DNA from: Rhodoferax sp.
GTDB taxonomy: Bacteria; Pseudomonadota; Gammaproteobacteria; Burkholderiales; Burkholderiaceae_C
DNA length: 34,966 nucleotides
Direction: 5' to 3'
Assembly (NCBI GenBank): GCA_029865845.1
Contig: JARXAM010000067.1
Location: 1-34,966, forward strand
Shown here piece by piece: positions 33,845-34,966 of this stretch. Position 1 is the first letter of the stretch, and each line of letters opens with the position of its first letter. Below the pieces are notes generated by a model. That model had not been told where the DNA came from. It was given only the letters and a program-made list of their open reading frames with translations, and made no database searches. The position numbers and the translations under genes are program-made.

Positions 33845-34705
33845 ATGAGTCGTTGGATACTGCGTTGCATTGAAGTGCTGGGGCGTTTGCCGCTGCCCTG
33901 GCTGCGGGCACTGGGCGTGCTGCTGGGGTGGACATTGTACGCCGTGGTGGGCTCGCGCCGCCGCGTGGTGTATGTCAACCTTGCGATGTGCTTCCCACAG
34001 TGGTCGCCTTGGTACCGGCGGCGCCAATCGGTCCGAGCCTTCGTCGCGTTTGCGCAGGCTTGGCTGGACCGCGGATGGCTGTGGCACGCCCCGCCCGAGG
34101 TACTGCGCCAACGTTTGCACCTGACCGGCGCTTTGGACGCGCTGGCGGGAGATGCGCCTACGGTGCTGTTTGCTCCCCATTTCGTGGGGCTGGATGCGGG
34201 GTGGACCGCGCTGACGCAGCAGGTCGATCGGCGTTTCACCACCATCTACACCGACCAGGCCAACAAAGTGGCCGATGCGTGGATATTGGCGGGGCGCAAG
34301 CGCTGGGGTGGTCGTTTGTTTGGCCGCATCGAGGGCGTCAAGCCCATCATCGCGGGATTGAAGGCGGGCGAGCCCTTGTACCTGTTGCCCGACATGAACT
34401 TTGGCCCCGAAGAGTCGGTCTTTGTGCCGTTTTTCGGCCACCCCGCAGCCACGGTGCCGTCCTTGTCGCGCTTTGCCCGGCTGGCGCGGGCCCAGGTGGT
34501 GCCTGTCTTGTGCCGCTTAACGCCCAGCGGCTACACGATTGAGGTGCTGCCCGCGTGGGCAGACTTCCCCAGCAGCGATGCGCACCACGACACCGCCCGC
34601 ATGAACCAAATGCTGGAGACCTACATTCACACCATGCCCGCGCAGTATTACTGGGTGCACAAGCGCTTCAAGGACCAGCCCGCCGGTATAAAGCCGCCTT
34701 ACTGA
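33845..34705 (+). CDS. LpxL/HtrB-family lipid A acyltransferase, copy 2
   Basis: 286 residues, one N-terminal helix. The catalytic motif is His-x4-Asp (APHFVGLDAG), whereas copy 1 has Glu. The second motif is LLPDMNFGPEESVFVPFFG. The two copies have diverged widely, so they probably place acyl chains at different positions (late acylation steps of hexa-acyl lipid A). It ends four bases beyond the stop codon of the convergent engB. Confidence 0.9.
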   Translation: MSRWILRCIEVLGRLPLPWLRALGVLLGWTLYAVVGSRRRVVYVNLAMCFPQWSPWYRRRQSVRAFVAFAQAWLDRGWLWHAPPEVLRQRLHLTGALDALAGDAPTVLFAPHFVGLDAGWTALTQQVDRRFTTIYTDQANKVADAWILAGRKRWGGRLFGRIEGVKPIIAGLKAGEPLYLLPDMNFGPEESVFVPFFGHPAATVPSLSRFARLARAQVVPVLCRLTPSGYTIEVLPAWADFPSSDAHHDTARMNQMLETYIHTMPAQYYWVHKRFKDQPAGIKPPY

Positions 34706-34966
34706 GCGCCAGGCGCAGCGTCGGTGGCGGGTGCAGCGGGGGCTGGCGGTGTGGGGGTATCCGGGTGCGCCCAGTCCCACAGCAGGGTGGCGACGTCCTC
34801 GATGCCGGTGCGCTTGGTGGCCGAAAACAGGCGAACCTCGCCGCCGCCTGCTTGAAGTTTTGCAATGGACAGTGCCTTTGCCCCTTCGGAGCGGGTGAGT
34901 TTGTCCGACTTGGTCAGGATGACCAGAAACTTCAGGCCCTCAACAACACGCGGTCGAATGACGTCG
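34699..34966 (-). CDS. engB: ribosome biogenesis GTPase EngB (YihA/YsxC), 3' part only
   Basis: The last 88 residues and stop (TAA, 34701-34699) of the essential GTPase needed for 50S subunit assembly. The frame is open to the window edge, so the 5' two-thirds lie outside. The G4 specificity motif TKSDK and G5 motif SATK are visible, as are EGLKFLVILTKSDKLTRSEG and the typical QAGGGEVRLFSA. The C-terminus ends in a Pro/Ala-rich tail. It overlaps tail-to-tail with the acyltransferase gene. Confidence 0.93.
   Translation of the reverse strand, partial: DVIRPRVVEGLKFLVILTKSDKLTRSEGAKALSIAKLQAGGGEVRLFSATKRTGIEDVATLLWDWAHPDTPTPPAPAAPATDAAPGAQ

Overview
The window is high-GC, gene-dense DNA that looks like a chromosome of a betaproteobacterium of the order Burkholderiales, most likely Comamonadaceae (Rhodoferax/Polaromonas/Acidovorax-like). 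This is inferred from the protein families and from an intergenic GC-rich repeat at 1941-2030 of a type I remember from that family. About 30 genes are visible, many in operons joined by ATGA start/stop overlaps. There are no tRNA or rRNA genes, CRISPR arrays, insertion sequences or phage genes, so this is core-like rather than island-like DNA. Two genes run off the window: selD at the left edge and engB at the right edge.

Region 1 (1-7698, all minus strand) is a six-gene operon in the order: fused two-domain ABC permease (YnjC-like), small Rieske protein, ABC ATPase (YnjD-like), CDP-alcohol phosphatidyltransferase (YnjF-like), TVP38/DedA membrane domain fused to a mercuric-reductase-type flavoenzyme, and an FAD oxidoreductase fused to selenide,water dikinase (SelD). 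The E. coli ynjCDF set is thus joined to selenophosphate synthesis and three redox modules. I read it as a candidate selenium uptake, reduction and activation operon. This is the most interesting system in the window.

Region 2 (7749-15718) holds a divergent DHA2-type MFS exporter broken by one extra C, a Tim44-domain protein translationally coupled to a lone nuoA, and an NhaR-type LysR regulator. Divergent from the regulator is a small stress-like cassette (HPF/RaiA-like protein, 55-residue membrane protein, zinc-ribbon protein). A 23S-type SAM methyltransferase and katG follow, with katG divergent from the methyltransferase.

Region 3 (15752-22430, minus) has a patatin-like phospholipase downstream of a seven-gene periplasmic redox operon: cupredoxin, cytochrome c, di-heme peroxidase, MsrP, MsrQ, a methyl-accepting chemotaxis protein and a small membrane protein. 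It appears to combine periplasmic oxidant defence with a chemoreceptor. A gene-free stretch of about 480 bases (22431-22907) follows.

Region 4 (22908-31562) is mixed. It contains an NDP-sugar pyrophosphorylase, a pirin, a sialidase-fold protein coupled to a membrane protein, a DUF5670 mini-protein, a divergent type II dehydroquinase, and a GT9 / GtrA / ArnT-like operon that probably modifies a surface glycan.

Region 5 (31625-34966) has metK, divergent from two tandem LpxL/HtrB-type acyltransferases, and then the 3' end of engB (convergent).
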